A stretch of DNA of 49,329 nucleotides from Candidatus Enterocloster faecavium. GTDB lineage: Bacteria > Bacillota > Clostridia > Lachnospirales > Lachnospiraceae. Below are positions 32,086-40,351 of the stretch, one piece after another; the stretch's first letter is position 1; the number at the start of each line of letters is the position of its first letter. The notes under the pieces were generated by a model, which saw nothing but the letters and a program-made list of their open reading frames with translations, was not told the DNA's origin and ran no database searches. The stretch covers positions 1 through 49,329 of the forward strand of contig DWYS01000058.1 in assembly GCA_019118585.1 (NCBI GenBank), in the 5' to 3' direction. The translations under genes and the position numbers were made by a program.

Positions 32086-32112
32086 GCAGCCCTGGAATAT
32101 CTCCCGGGCTGC
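32086..32112 (+). repeat. Leader hairpin of the LysR gene at 32153
   Basis: GCAGCCC and GGGCTGC pair around a 13-base loop between the predicted start site and the ribosome site. No T-run follows, so it is not a plain terminator. Confidence 0.5.
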
Positions 32113-32152
32113 AGCCTGACACATTCTATATAATTGAGGGGAAGGATGCCAC

Positions 32153-33097
32153 ATGATAAACGACCGAAAAATGGACTATCTTCTGAAAATTGCTGAGACC
32201 CGCTCCATCACCAGCGCTGCCCGAGCACTCTATGTGTCCCAGCCGGCATTAAGCCAGTTCGTCTCCTCCCTGGAGAAGGAGTACGACACCAAAATTTTTG
32301 AATACGAAAGCGGAAAGCTGACCCCCACCTACACCGGGGAGCTGATCATTGAATCCTTTAAACAGCAGAAGCTGCTGGAGAGCAATCTGCAGAGAGCCTT
32401 AAACGACGCCCGCCAGTCCCGGTCCGGGCGCTTCTCCATAGGCATCTCCAATGGAAGAGCTCCTATGTTTCTCTCCATCGTCCTGCCGGATTTCAAGAAA
32501 GAATATCCCAACATCCAGCTGACCATCAATACCAAATCGGAAAACGGCTTTGAGAGCATGGTGGCGGCGGGAAACCTGGATATAGCCTTCGTTATGGACC
32601 GGGCCGATGTTCCGGCCAAAGTCAAAGAGGGGCTGATTTACGAACCCCTCTTTGACTACTATTGTCTTCTGGCGGCGCCGCCCACTCATCCAATCGCCCG
32701 GGAAGCGGAACGGATTCCCGACTGGAGGCTGCGGCCGCCGGTAAATTTAAATGATTTTAAAGATGAGCCCTTTATTCAGACCATCACCTCTGACCGGCAC
32801 AAGCACTGGGAGGAGGACATCTTAAAGCCCTACGACTTTCATCCCAAACAGACCATCCTGCTCACCGAGGAATCTGCCGTCTACAGCCTGGTACAGGCCG
32901 GCCTGGGCTTTGCACTGCTCCAGGACTATGTGGCCTTCTCCTACCGGAAAGGCGCCTTCTTCCGCCTGGACCGCGACAATTCCAAAGCCACATTGTGTAT
33001 CATCTACCGAAAAGGGTTCGTCCTGTCCAAAGCCATGCAGTATTTTATCGGCCTGGTAAAAGAGCATGCGAAAAAAGGGTCTTTCTTCCAGTTTTAA
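32153..33097 (+). CDS. LysR family transcriptional regulator
   Basis: A 314-residue LysR protein (LLKIAETRSITSAARALYVSQPALSQFVSSLEKEYDTKIFEY) with an effector domain from RFSIGISNGRAPMFLSIVL. GGGGAAGGA precedes the ATG. Divergent from the SLC13-C45-NhaC operon and therefore its most likely regulator. Its TAA overlaps the TAA of the convergent CPBP gene (shared TTAA at 33094-33097). Confidence 0.92.
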   Translation: MINDRKMDYLLKIAETRSITSAARALYVSQPALSQFVSSLEKEYDTKIFEYESGKLTPTYTGELIIESFKQQKLLESNLQRALNDARQSRSGRFSIGISNGRAPMFLSIVLPDFKKEYPNIQLTINTKSENGFESMVAAGNLDIAFVMDRADVPAKVKEGLIYEPLFDYYCLLAAPPTHPIAREAERIPDWRLRPPVNLNDFKDEPFIQTITSDRHKHWEEDILKPYDFHPKQTILLTEESAVYSLVQAGLGFALLQDYVAFSYRKGAFFRLDRDNSKATLCIIYRKGFVLSKAMQYFIGLVKEHAKKGSFFQF

Positions 33098-34026
33098 GTA
33101 TTATTTCCTTTCCAATACAGCCGGTATACTGCTGCCAGGGCCGCAACCAGCACCACCGTCGTCAGAACGCTCCCTTCCGCCCCAAATCCCCCGCCGGAGA
33201 GAAGGGCGTTCCCTGTACTCTCCATCACAAACAGGGACCTGGTCTCCATGCCGCTGACCGGGAAACCCGCGATGCAGCCCTGGGCGAAATTCCAGGCAAT
33301 ATGAAATCCAATGGACATCCACAGCCTTCCGGTTTTGAGAACCAGCAGAGCCAGCAAGATCCCAACCAGGGAAATGTTCACAAAGCCCATCATGCTGAAG
33401 CTGGAGTTGGCGCTGTGGGCCAGTCCGAAAATCAGACCTGTAAAGCAGCAGATGAGCGGCGGATTCTCCGTCTGGGCCATGGAAGCCATGGCGTAGCCGC
33501 GGAAGGCCGTCTCCTCTCCCAGCCCCACCAGCACGAACAGGGCCAGATATCCCAAGAGCCAGGAGCTTAAATTTTCCTGCCCGGAAACCTCTATCCTGGC
33601 TCCGCCGGAGAGGACAATGAGAACCGATGCTGTCAACAGCAGTCCGGCCCCCAGGCCCAACCCGATCCCCAATTCCTTCGCTCCCAGAACAAAGCCGCCC
33701 CGAAAGCCCAGCTGCCCGGGCTTTCTCTTTAACAGGAGCCGCCCGAACAGCAGACACAGCCCGGTCAGCAGGAGATTCTGGATACTCAGCAGGCAGATGG
33801 CCCACACTCCCTCTGCCGTTTCCCGGTACTCCTCCGCCAGGATGCCGGCGGCATCCACAATCCCCCTCTCACGCATGGCAGGCAGGGATAAGGCCAGCCC
33901 AAATCCGCTGACAAACACCAGCAGAACCGGCAGCAGCAGTTCCAGGATCAACACAAGAGTCAGAAACTTATATCCCCATCGGACCCTTCCCTCCTGGTCC
34001 AAAAAAATCATTCGGATCGTATTCAT
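33094..34026 (-). CDS. CPBP family intramembrane metalloprotease
   Basis: A 310-residue membrane protein with about eight hydrophobic segments. The abortive-infection/CAAX-protease motifs are present: EETAFRGY (Glu pair near 171-172, Arg 176), GLIFGLAHSAN and the late His in SIGFHIAWN. The family cleaves membrane-bound peptides; bacterial members serve in bacteriocin self-immunity or maturation. The ATG overlaps the stop of the MoxR gene by four bases. Last gene of the long operon; its substrate could be tied to the MoxR-VWA module or be unrelated. Confidence 0.87.
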   Translation of the reverse strand: MNTIRMIFLDQEGRVRWGYKFLTLVLILELLLPVLLVFVSGFGLALSLPAMRERGIVDAAGILAEEYRETAEGVWAICLLSIQNLLLTGLCLLFGRLLLKRKPGQLGFRGGFVLGAKELGIGLGLGAGLLLTASVLIVLSGGARIEVSGQENLSSWLLGYLALFVLVGLGEETAFRGYAMASMAQTENPPLICCFTGLIFGLAHSANSSFSMMGFVNISLVGILLALLVLKTGRLWMSIGFHIAWNFAQGCIAGFPVSGMETRSLFVMESTGNALLSGGGFGAEGSVLTTVVLVAALAAVYRLYWKGNNT

Positions 34027-35525
34027 CGCAGATTCCCTTTCAGCTGATCAATCTGTTCCCGCATCTGCTGCTCCTGGTCCTCAAACAGCAGGCTTTTATT
34101 GTACTGGAAATACCGGGGACAGTGATATTCTTTCAAAAAATGAAGGCAGGATGGACTGGCATTCAGCTCCGTCACAAATACAACCAGCTCCTGGCCGGTT
34201 CCGAAGGCAGCCTCCAGAAAATCGAACGCATGCTCCAGCTTCTGGCCGCACTCTTCCCGCATCTCTTCGTACCGGTCGCTGAGTCCGGAAAATTTCTCCC
34301 GCACAAACTCCCAGGGTTCCTGAACATCCTCCTTCTCCAGCCCTTCTGCAATCTCCTCCAGCACAGCGATCGCTCCCTGCCGGATTCGTTTTTCCCGGCG
34401 CTCCAAAAGGCCCTGAACCCGCTTCTGCTCCAGCTCCTGTTCCATCTGGCTCATCTCCTGTCTCAGTGCCCCTGCGCCCTTCTCCTGAATGGCCTCCTGG
34501 CATTCTCTCAGCCGCCTCATCATCAGCTCCAGCTGCTCTTCCAGGTCTTCCAGCCCTCTCATCAAACCTCTCACCCTGGTCAGAAGAAGCCCCACCAGAC
34601 TTAACCGCTCGTCAAAGGCAGCCCGGCCGGCCTGGTCACAGAGGGCCTCACTCCAGTTTCCTTTGAGGATTTCGTCTGCCTGGTAATCCTTCTGGTATTT
34701 CTGGTAAAGCTTCAGGTAATTGGCAAAATCCTTGGCGATGGCCGGAAACTGGATATACTGGGCCACCACCTCCCGGTCCGCCTCCTTTCCCAGCCGCTCA
34801 TAGACCTTTAAAAGGTCAGACAAATCCTCCCAGCCTCTTGGAGTGGCAAACCGTTTTCCATCTACCGTAGTTTCAATCCGGCAGAAATTCTCAGGCTTTA
34901 AATCCAGATAGGAGAGGATGGCCCCATGCAGCTCCTTTCCCAGGGCATACTCCTTCCATACGGAATAATCCGGCTCTACGTAGATCCGTTTCATCCGGTC
35001 CAGGGTCACAATATCGAATTCCCGGACGGATTTGTTATACTCCGGCGGATTTCCCGCCGCGACAATGAGCCATCCATCGGGAATCTTGTGGCTTCCGAAG
35101 GTCTTGTACTGCAGAAACTGGAGCATGGCCGGAGCCAGCGTCTCCGATACACAGTTGATTTCATCCAGAAAAAGGATACCCTCCTTCAGCCCCGTCTCCT
35201 CCATCTTCCGGTAGACCGCCGCCACGATCTCGCTCATGGTGTACTCCGTCACCGCGTATTTTTGTCCGTCAAATTCCCTGGTCTCGATGCGGGGCAGGCC
35301 CACCGCGCTCTGCCGGGTATGATGGGTAATGGTATAAGCAACCAGGCCGATGCCGCACTCCCTGGCTGCCTGCTCCATGATCTGTGTTTTCCCCACACCA
35401 GGCGGGCCGATCAACAGTACCGGCCGCTGGCGCATGGAAGGAATCGCATACTCTCCGTCCTCATCCTTCAGCAGATAGGCCGCAGCCGTATTTTTGATTT
35501 CTTCCTTGGCGCGTTTGATATTCAT
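34023..35525 (-). CDS. MoxR-type AAA+ ATPase with long coiled-coil C-terminus
   Basis: A 500-residue AAA+ protein. Walker A GPPGVGKT is at residues 40-47 and Walker B ILFLDEIN near 117-123. A region of about 70 residues after 310 (LEDLEEQLELMMRRLREC, MEQELEQKRVQGL) is strongly predicted coiled coil by its heptads and makes the protein longer than a typical 320-residue MoxR. MoxR ATPases act with VWA proteins in metal insertion or protein assembly. Overlaps both neighbours by four bases: VWA protein upstream and CPBP protease downstream. Confidence 0.88.
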   Translation of the reverse strand: MNIKRAKEEIKNTAAAYLLKDEDGEYAIPSMRQRPVLLIGPPGVGKTQIMEQAARECGIGLVAYTITHHTRQSAVGLPRIETREFDGQKYAVTEYTMSEIVAAVYRKMEETGLKEGILFLDEINCVSETLAPAMLQFLQYKTFGSHKIPDGWLIVAAGNPPEYNKSVREFDIVTLDRMKRIYVEPDYSVWKEYALGKELHGAILSYLDLKPENFCRIETTVDGKRFATPRGWEDLSDLLKVYERLGKEADREVVAQYIQFPAIAKDFANYLKLYQKYQKDYQADEILKGNWSEALCDQAGRAAFDERLSLVGLLLTRVRGLMRGLEDLEEQLELMMRRLRECQEAIQEKGAGALRQEMSQMEQELEQKRVQGLLERREKRIRQGAIAVLEEIAEGLEKEDVQEPWEFVREKFSGLSDRYEEMREECGQKLEHAFDFLEAAFGTGQELVVFVTELNASPSCLHFLKEYHCPRYFQYNKSLLFEDQEQQMREQIDQLKGNLR

Positions 35526-36904
35526 GTCAAAATCTCCTTCCGAAAGATTTCCTCCTCCACATCCCGCATCTCCCCATCCTCCAAAAGCTCCTCCGGCTCC
35601 AGAATCAGCTTCATGGCCCAGGCCGGAACGGATTCCTCCTGGTACTGGTCCCGTATGAATACAAAGGCCGTATCATAGGAAGGAGCCTGAATGGGATAAA
35701 TACCCTTTCCATCTGTAAAATAGATCAGCCCGCGAAGTCTGGTAAAGGCCCCGGACCTTCTCAATCCCTCCACATATTCAAAGGCCGGACGAAAATCGGT
35801 TCCCCCTCCGCCCTGAATCTGAAAATTCTCCAGAAAGCGCCGGAATTCCTCCGGGCTTTTCAGCACTGCATCCTGGCGCACCTGTTCATCACACTGAATG
35901 ACATGAAGATGGATGCTCCGGAAAAAATGTTCCTGCTCCGACAGAATGCTCCCCGTTTCCTCCAGAAAACGGCGCACCAGCTGGCCGGAACAGGACATGG
36001 AGGTGTCGATGACGATGACAAAATCCTCCACCCGGCATACCTCCCTGGTCTCCTGGGGCTCCAAAAGGGGCGTATTTCCGTAGAGGGAAAGGCCGTAGCT
36101 GTACAGGCCGTAATCGAAGGAATCCGCATCGATTTCCCTCTCTTCCCTCAGAACGGCAAAACGCCGCAGAAAGCGGCCGTAATCGTACCGCTCCCGGTTT
36201 TCCACCGCCAGCTCCTCCAGAAGGCTTTCATTGTCCTCCCTGCCCTGTTCTGCTCCCATCTCCAGGGCGGTCTGCATCTGCTCCCGTCTGTCCTTCCACC
36301 GATTTCTCCGCTCTGCGGCAGCCCTTGGCTGTTCCGGCTCCTCCCAGCGCTCATGGCTGTCCACCAGAAATTCCCCGGCCAGCTGTCTCCGCCGTTTTTC
36401 GCCCGGCTTCTCTGCGGCCAAAGCCCGGTATACCCCTCCCGCAGTCAGAGTCTTAAGCTTCAGCTCCTTGCGGATGCGCAGGTAGGTTTCCCTCCTGAAA
36501 GCCCCAGGCTGCAAGTGGGTGCAGGACTGGATCAGGCCATCGATGACCGACTCCGCCGCAATGTCGCAGGATATGTCCCACAGCTCCTTGTCCCGCTTTC
36601 CCCTGGTATCCATATGGTCAAACAGGCAGTGCAGCAGCATGTGAAGATAGCCCCGGTTAATCAGGACCCGGCCCTTCCGGTATCGGTCCAGCAGCAGATC
36701 CGGCTGGTAAAAAATAGTCCACCCGTCCGTGCGCAGTCCGCTTCCCCTCAAATCCCACTGGGCCTCAAACTGAAAGCTGCTTAAAGCCACATCCAGAAAG
36801 GGCATGCTCAGATACAGCTCATTTCTGGCCTGGGAAAGGATCCGGACGCACAGCCCTACCTGGGCCAGTTCCTGGAGCTGCCGTTCCTTCGCAGGGTCCG
36901 TCAT
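35522..36904 (-). CDS. VWA-like domain protein (DUF2201-type putative metallopeptidase)
   Basis: A 460-residue cytosolic protein. The N-terminal half resembles the putative metallopeptidase part of DUF2201, but the expected HExxH reads HMLLH (residues 88-92), so the usual Glu is missing. The C-terminal VWA-like domain begins near VEDFVIVIDTSMSCSG (MIDAS Asp 300, DxSxS) and has GGGGTDFRPAF and YFTDGKG as further metal-site segments. The middle is highly charged. Translation is linked to DUF3783 and MoxR genes by ATGA overlaps. It likely works as the VWA partner of the MoxR ATPase. Confidence 0.85.
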   Translation of the reverse strand: MTDPAKERQLQELAQVGLCVRILSQARNELYLSMPFLDVALSSFQFEAQWDLRGSGLRTDGWTIFYQPDLLLDRYRKGRVLINRGYLHMLLHCLFDHMDTRGKRDKELWDISCDIAAESVIDGLIQSCTHLQPGAFRRETYLRIRKELKLKTLTAGGVYRALAAEKPGEKRRRQLAGEFLVDSHERWEEPEQPRAAAERRNRWKDRREQMQTALEMGAEQGREDNESLLEELAVENRERYDYGRFLRRFAVLREEREIDADSFDYGLYSYGLSLYGNTPLLEPQETREVCRVEDFVIVIDTSMSCSGQLVRRFLEETGSILSEQEHFFRSIHLHVIQCDEQVRQDAVLKSPEEFRRFLENFQIQGGGGTDFRPAFEYVEGLRRSGAFTRLRGLIYFTDGKGIYPIQAPSYDTAFVFIRDQYQEESVPAWAMKLILEPEELLEDGEMRDVEEEIFRKEILT

Positions 36905-37347
36905 GAGGTCTTCTCCTCCGTCTGCCCTTCTGCCGCTTCCTCCTGAGCTGCGGAGATCCCATGCATGGCCTCGTGCTCTCTCCTCAGCTCCTGGTACAGC
37001 TTATAAAAAGGCCAGCCTGCATTCTGCTCCGTCAGCACCGCCTTGATGGCGATTCTGGGCACTCCCGCCTTTCTCAGATTCAGCAGCAGCTCGTCCAGCC
37101 GGTGGCCGGAAAAATGCTTCATCACCAGCATCTCTTCGGGAATCTCAGGCAGCTCTTCCTCAATCTCCCTCTCCTCAAATCCTTCTATCCCGGCCAGAAA
37201 TCCTACTGTCTGGCCCGTCTGTTCGGGATGGATGTTGCGGATGCGCACTCCCATCCGGACCAGGACGCTTTTCAGCTTCGCCACATGCTTCATGGATTCC
37301 GGCGTACCCGGATTATAATACAAAACAGATTCTGCCGTCTTTGCCAT
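36901..37347 (-). CDS. DUF3783 domain protein
   Basis: A 148-residue acidic protein. It starts with a short beta-alpha unit (SVLYYNPGTPESMKHVAKLKSVLVRMGVRIRNI) and contains EMLVMKHFSGHRLDELLLNLRKAGVPRIAIKAVLTEQNAGWPF, the DUF3783 core. The function of this family is unknown. The C-terminal tail is Glu/Ala-rich and low in complexity. AAAAAGGAG precedes the ATG; the stop overlaps the VWA start. Constant linkage with the VWA-MoxR pair suggests a small adaptor. Confidence 0.82.
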   Translation of the reverse strand: MAKTAESVLYYNPGTPESMKHVAKLKSVLVRMGVRIRNIHPEQTGQTVGFLAGIEGFEEREIEEELPEIPEEMLVMKHFSGHRLDELLLNLRKAGVPRIAIKAVLTEQNAGWPFYKLYQELRREHEAMHGISAAQEEAAEGQTEEKTS

Positions 37348-37371
37348 CTGCGCTCACTCCTTTTTCTTGTT

Positions 37372-37830
37372 CTACTGTTTTCCAAACAGCTCCTGGCTGT
37401 CCAGCATCAGGGTAAAGGGGCCGTCATTGACCAGCTCCACCTTCATATCCGCACCGAACTGTCCCCGCTCTACCACAGCTACGTGCTGCCGGCAGCAGTC
37501 CATAAAATACTCGTACAGCCGGTTCGCCTCCCCCGGCTCTCCGGCCTTGATAAAGCTGGGGCGGTTGCCCTTGCGGCAGTCGGCATACAGGGTAAACTGG
37601 CTGATCACCAGAAGCTCCCCGTTCACATCCCCCAGGGAGAGGTTCGTCTTTCCGTTCTCATCCTCGAAAATCCGCAGACGGCAGATTTTGTCCGCCATCC
37701 GTCTGGCTGTTTCTTCCGTATCCTCCCCGGATACGCCCAAAAGGATCATAAATCCCTTTCCAATTTGTCCGATGGTCTGTCCATCCACCGTTACCCCTGC
37801 TCTCAAAACTCTCTGTATGACTGCCCGCAT
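37372..37830 (-). CDS. dtd: D-aminoacyl-tRNA deacylase
   Basis: A 152-residue Dtd enzyme that removes D-amino acids (and Gly) wrongly attached to tRNA. Signature segments are MRAVIQRV at the N-terminus, the SQFTLYAD strand and the cross-subunit Gly-cisPro in [18 protein letters not shown] precedes ATG. The gene lies in the run with the RelQ-like synthetase; rel-type genes and dtd are often neighbours in Bacillota. Confidence 0.95.
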   Translation of the reverse strand: MRAVIQRVLRAGVTVDGQTIGQIGKGFMILLGVSGEDTEETARRMADKICRLRIFEDENGKTNLSLGDVNGELLVISQFTLYADCRKGNRPSFIKAGEPGEANRLYEYFMDCCRQHVAVVERGQFGADMKVELVNDGPFTLMLDSQELFGKQ

Positions 37831-37848
37831 TCTGCGTTCTCCTTTCTT

Positions 37849-39648
37849 TTACCGCAGCATCAGCCGCAGATATTCCATCAGCCCTGCTGCCGTTTCCTCC
37901 CCGTAGAGCACCTCTCTGGCTCTGGCCGGGTCATCGGTAATGATATTGTCCACTCCCAGCAGACGCATCTGCTCCATCTCACTGCTCTGATTGACCGTCC
38001 ACACATGAACGCCTTTTCCCAGTTCATGAAGCCGCTCCACCAGCCTGGACGTTACAAAGCTGGAACGTATGCTGATAAAATCCAGCGCCGGGTTGTCGTA
38101 ATAATTTCCATAGGCGGCAGGAAGAATGTATCCCGTTTTCAGGTTCTGGCTGACGGCCTTTACCCGCTCCAGGTAACTCAGTTTCACCGAGGTGATCACA
38201 CACTGCTCCTCCATGCCCATATCCAGGATCATAGCGGCGGTCTGCTCCGGCAGGTCCGTATCATCTCCAATGTTCTTCAGTTCAATATTCAGCCGGATCC
38301 GGCCTCTGGCCGCCTCCAGCATCTCTTCCAGAGCAGGAATCCCCACGCCGGCAAATTCCGGACCAACCGAACTTCCCACATCCAGCTTTTTCACCTCATC
38401 CCAGGTCATCTCCCCCAGACGCCGGTTGACGCCGGACACCCGTTTGACATTTAAGTCATGGCAGACCACGATCACACCATCCAGTGTCATCTGCACATCG
38501 ATCTCACAGAAATCCGCCATCTCCTCCACCGCTGTTTCCAGAGCCGGAAGGGTATTTTCCGGCGCCCTTAACGAGCTCCCTCTGTGAGCGGTAATCTCCG
38601 TATCCGCCAAAAGAGCGGAGTCCAGGCCCACTCCGTTCCAGATCAGATCTGCCGTGAGGATGCCGCTGAGCACGATCCCGATCCCCAGAGCTGCAAGCCC
38701 CAGACGGCGTCCTCTTCCTGAAAGCCTGAGAACCGGTCCGTCCGAAGTCCCTGCCGGCTCCCGGCCGGCAAATCTGCCGTACATAACCGTCAGACCGCCA
38801 AAATCCACTGCTGTTGCCATGGAGCTTCCCAGAAAGAGAACCATCGCCTCGATCCTGCCGCTGACAGCTAAGAGCACCGCTGTGGCACGGTACCCCTCCT
38901 CAAATACGGCAGCCACCACAGCAGCACCGAGGTAGAGCACCACATGGAGAATCCCTATCCCTGCCACCACCATGCCGTTTAAGGCCAGGAGACGGAGGAG
39001 CGCACCCGGCCATCTCCCCTTGATCAGAACCCTGCTGCGGCGCAGCCCGTCCCGAAAGTTCTTCTGCTCCACCATGCAGGTAAAAAAGACCATCATAGTG
39101 GGAACTCCCACCAGAGCCAGCCCGACTACCAGCAGCACCAGAAACAGGCGGCCCGCCGGAAGATTCAGCAGTTCATCCAAAACGAAATTGATGGGCCGGA
39201 TCCGGGTAAATATGCGCAGCAGCACATAGCAGTTCATCATCAGATAGCTTGCCAGGGCCAAAAGAAAAAGCCGCCAGTTTCCCCTGCGCAGCTGCTCCCA
39301 TGTTTTCAAAAGCGCTCCTGAAGCCACAGCGCCAAGTCCTGCCCTCCTGGAATAGGAGGCCGCCTGATACAGCGTGATCAGTCCCGCCAGCTCTCCGGTC
39401 ATCGCTATGGATGTAAGCGCCGTAAGCAGCAGAAAGCTGAAAACCGCCGCCGGACTCACCAGCACCGGGAACAGATTGCTCATGGTCAGATAACTATAGC
39501 CTGCTGACCGCAGGGAAAACCGCAGCAGCAGGCCTGTTAATTTCCAGAGGCCTAAGCCTGCTGCCAGCCGCCAGCACATTGAAAAAACTGCCAGCCGCAG
39601 CAGGTTCAGCCGGATTGTCTGAAATGTTTCTCTAAAAAATCCTTTCAC
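37849..39648 (-). CDS. Membrane-anchored glycerophosphodiester phosphodiesterase
   Basis: A 599-residue protein. The first 340 residues form a membrane domain (about eight hydrophobic segments, GDPD membrane-domain type); the last 250 are a GDPD TIM barrel with ITAHRGSSLRAPENTLPAL, EIDVQMTLDGVIVVCHD and IRLNIELKN, carrying the expected metal and catalytic His/Glu/Asp residues. It hydrolyses glycerophosphodiesters, either from lipids or teichoic acid turnover. The start is GTG 39648, directly after the RelQ stop, without a gap; the next in-frame Met is 23 residues in. Confidence 0.9.
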   Translation of the reverse strand: MKGFFRETFQTIRLNLLRLAVFSMCWRLAAGLGLWKLTGLLLRFSLRSAGYSYLTMSNLFPVLVSPAAVFSFLLLTALTSIAMTGELAGLITLYQAASYSRRAGLGAVASGALLKTWEQLRRGNWRLFLLALASYLMMNCYVLLRIFTRIRPINFVLDELLNLPAGRLFLVLLVVGLALVGVPTMMVFFTCMVEQKNFRDGLRRSRVLIKGRWPGALLRLLALNGMVVAGIGILHVVLYLGAAVVAAVFEEGYRATAVLLAVSGRIEAMVLFLGSSMATAVDFGGLTVMYGRFAGREPAGTSDGPVLRLSGRGRRLGLAALGIGIVLSGILTADLIWNGVGLDSALLADTEITAHRGSSLRAPENTLPALETAVEEMADFCEIDVQMTLDGVIVVCHDLNVKRVSGVNRRLGEMTWDEVKKLDVGSSVGPEFAGVGIPALEEMLEAARGRIRLNIELKNIGDDTDLPEQTAAMILDMGMEEQCVITSVKLSYLERVKAVSQNLKTGYILPAAYGNYYDNPALDFISIRSSFVTSRLVERLHELGKGVHVWTVNQSSEMEQMRLLGVDNIITDDPARAREVLYGEETAAGLMEYLRLMLR

Positions 39649-40329
39649 CTAAAGTTCTTCTTCCGTCCTTTGCTTCTCTTCCTCTTCCTGCTTTCTCCTC
39701 GCCGCAAAAGCGGTGATGGCCTGGTTTAATGAAAACATCTTGGCATCCAGCACATCCACCATATCGGCGCAGGCCTTCAGCTCCAAAAGCAGGTTTTCAG
39801 GAGCATTCCCCTCGAATTTGTACGCGATCTTGTGTTCCAGGCTGGCCCAGAAATCCATGGCCACCGAGCGGATCTGGATTTCCACCTTGGTTTCCACCGG
39901 ACCGTCCGTCAGATACACGGGGACCGTCACCACCATGTGGTAGCTCTTGTAGCCGTTGGGCTTGGGATGCTTGATATAGTCCTTCACATGGAGGACCGTC
40001 ACATCATCCTGACGGGCAATAAACTCCGCGATCTGATAGATGTCCGAGGTAAAGGAGCAGATGATACGGATCCCCGCGATGTCGCTTAAATGCTCCATCA
40101 TGGTTTCAATGGTCACTTCATACCCGTCCTTCTTCAGCTTCTTGACAATGCTGTCCGCTGATTTCAGCCTGGATTTAATATGCTCGATGGGGTTATAGTC
40201 GTACCGGCTGTTAAACTCGTTGTTGAGGATTTCGATTTTCGTATTGACTTTCTTCAGGGCCGAATCATACAAAAACATGACCGAACGCCATTGGTCCACC
40301 TGACTGTCGTTTTTTGGGATATTCGTCAA
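39649..40329 (-). CDS. Small alarmone synthetase, RelQ/YjbM-like (GTP pyrophosphokinase)
   Basis: A 226-residue RelA/SpoT synthetase-domain protein without HD hydrolase, TGS or ACT domains. It has IKSRLKSADSIVKKL, the DIAGIRIIC strand, KHPKPNGYKSYHMVV and VEIQIRSVAMDFWASLEHKIAYK (Glu and metal/ATP contacts). It makes (p)ppGpp or related alarmones. The acidic C-terminal tail (EEEEKQRTEEEL) may aid tetramer contacts. Start appears to be TTG 40329 with GGGAGG seven bases before. It lies 22 bases after the S1 gene. Confidence 0.92.
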   Translation of the reverse strand: MTNIPKNDSQVDQWRSVMFLYDSALKKVNTKIEILNNEFNSRYDYNPIEHIKSRLKSADSIVKKLKKDGYEVTIETMMEHLSDIAGIRIICSFTSDIYQIAEFIARQDDVTVLHVKDYIKHPKPNGYKSYHMVVTVPVYLTDGPVETKVEIQIRSVAMDFWASLEHKIAYKFEGNAPENLLLELKACADMVDVLDAKMFSLNQAITAFAARRKQEEEEKQRTEEEL

Positions 40330-40351
40330 AACTATCCCTCCCTCTTCGTTC

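Larger units (their letters stand above)
31827..32152. other. Divergent regulatory region, SLC13 operon / LysR
   Basis: About 326 bases without a gene. It contains the permease promoter (31889-31916), an extended -10 for the LysR gene (32064-32072) and a leader hairpin (32086-32112). The middle part is AT-rich and probably holds the LysR sites, but I cannot pick one. Confidence 0.55.

Noticed and set aside
36961-38454. 497-residue + strand ORF across DUF3783, dtd and GDPD
   Set aside because: Long only because of codon bias of the minus-strand genes; His/Leu/Gln-rich with no domain.
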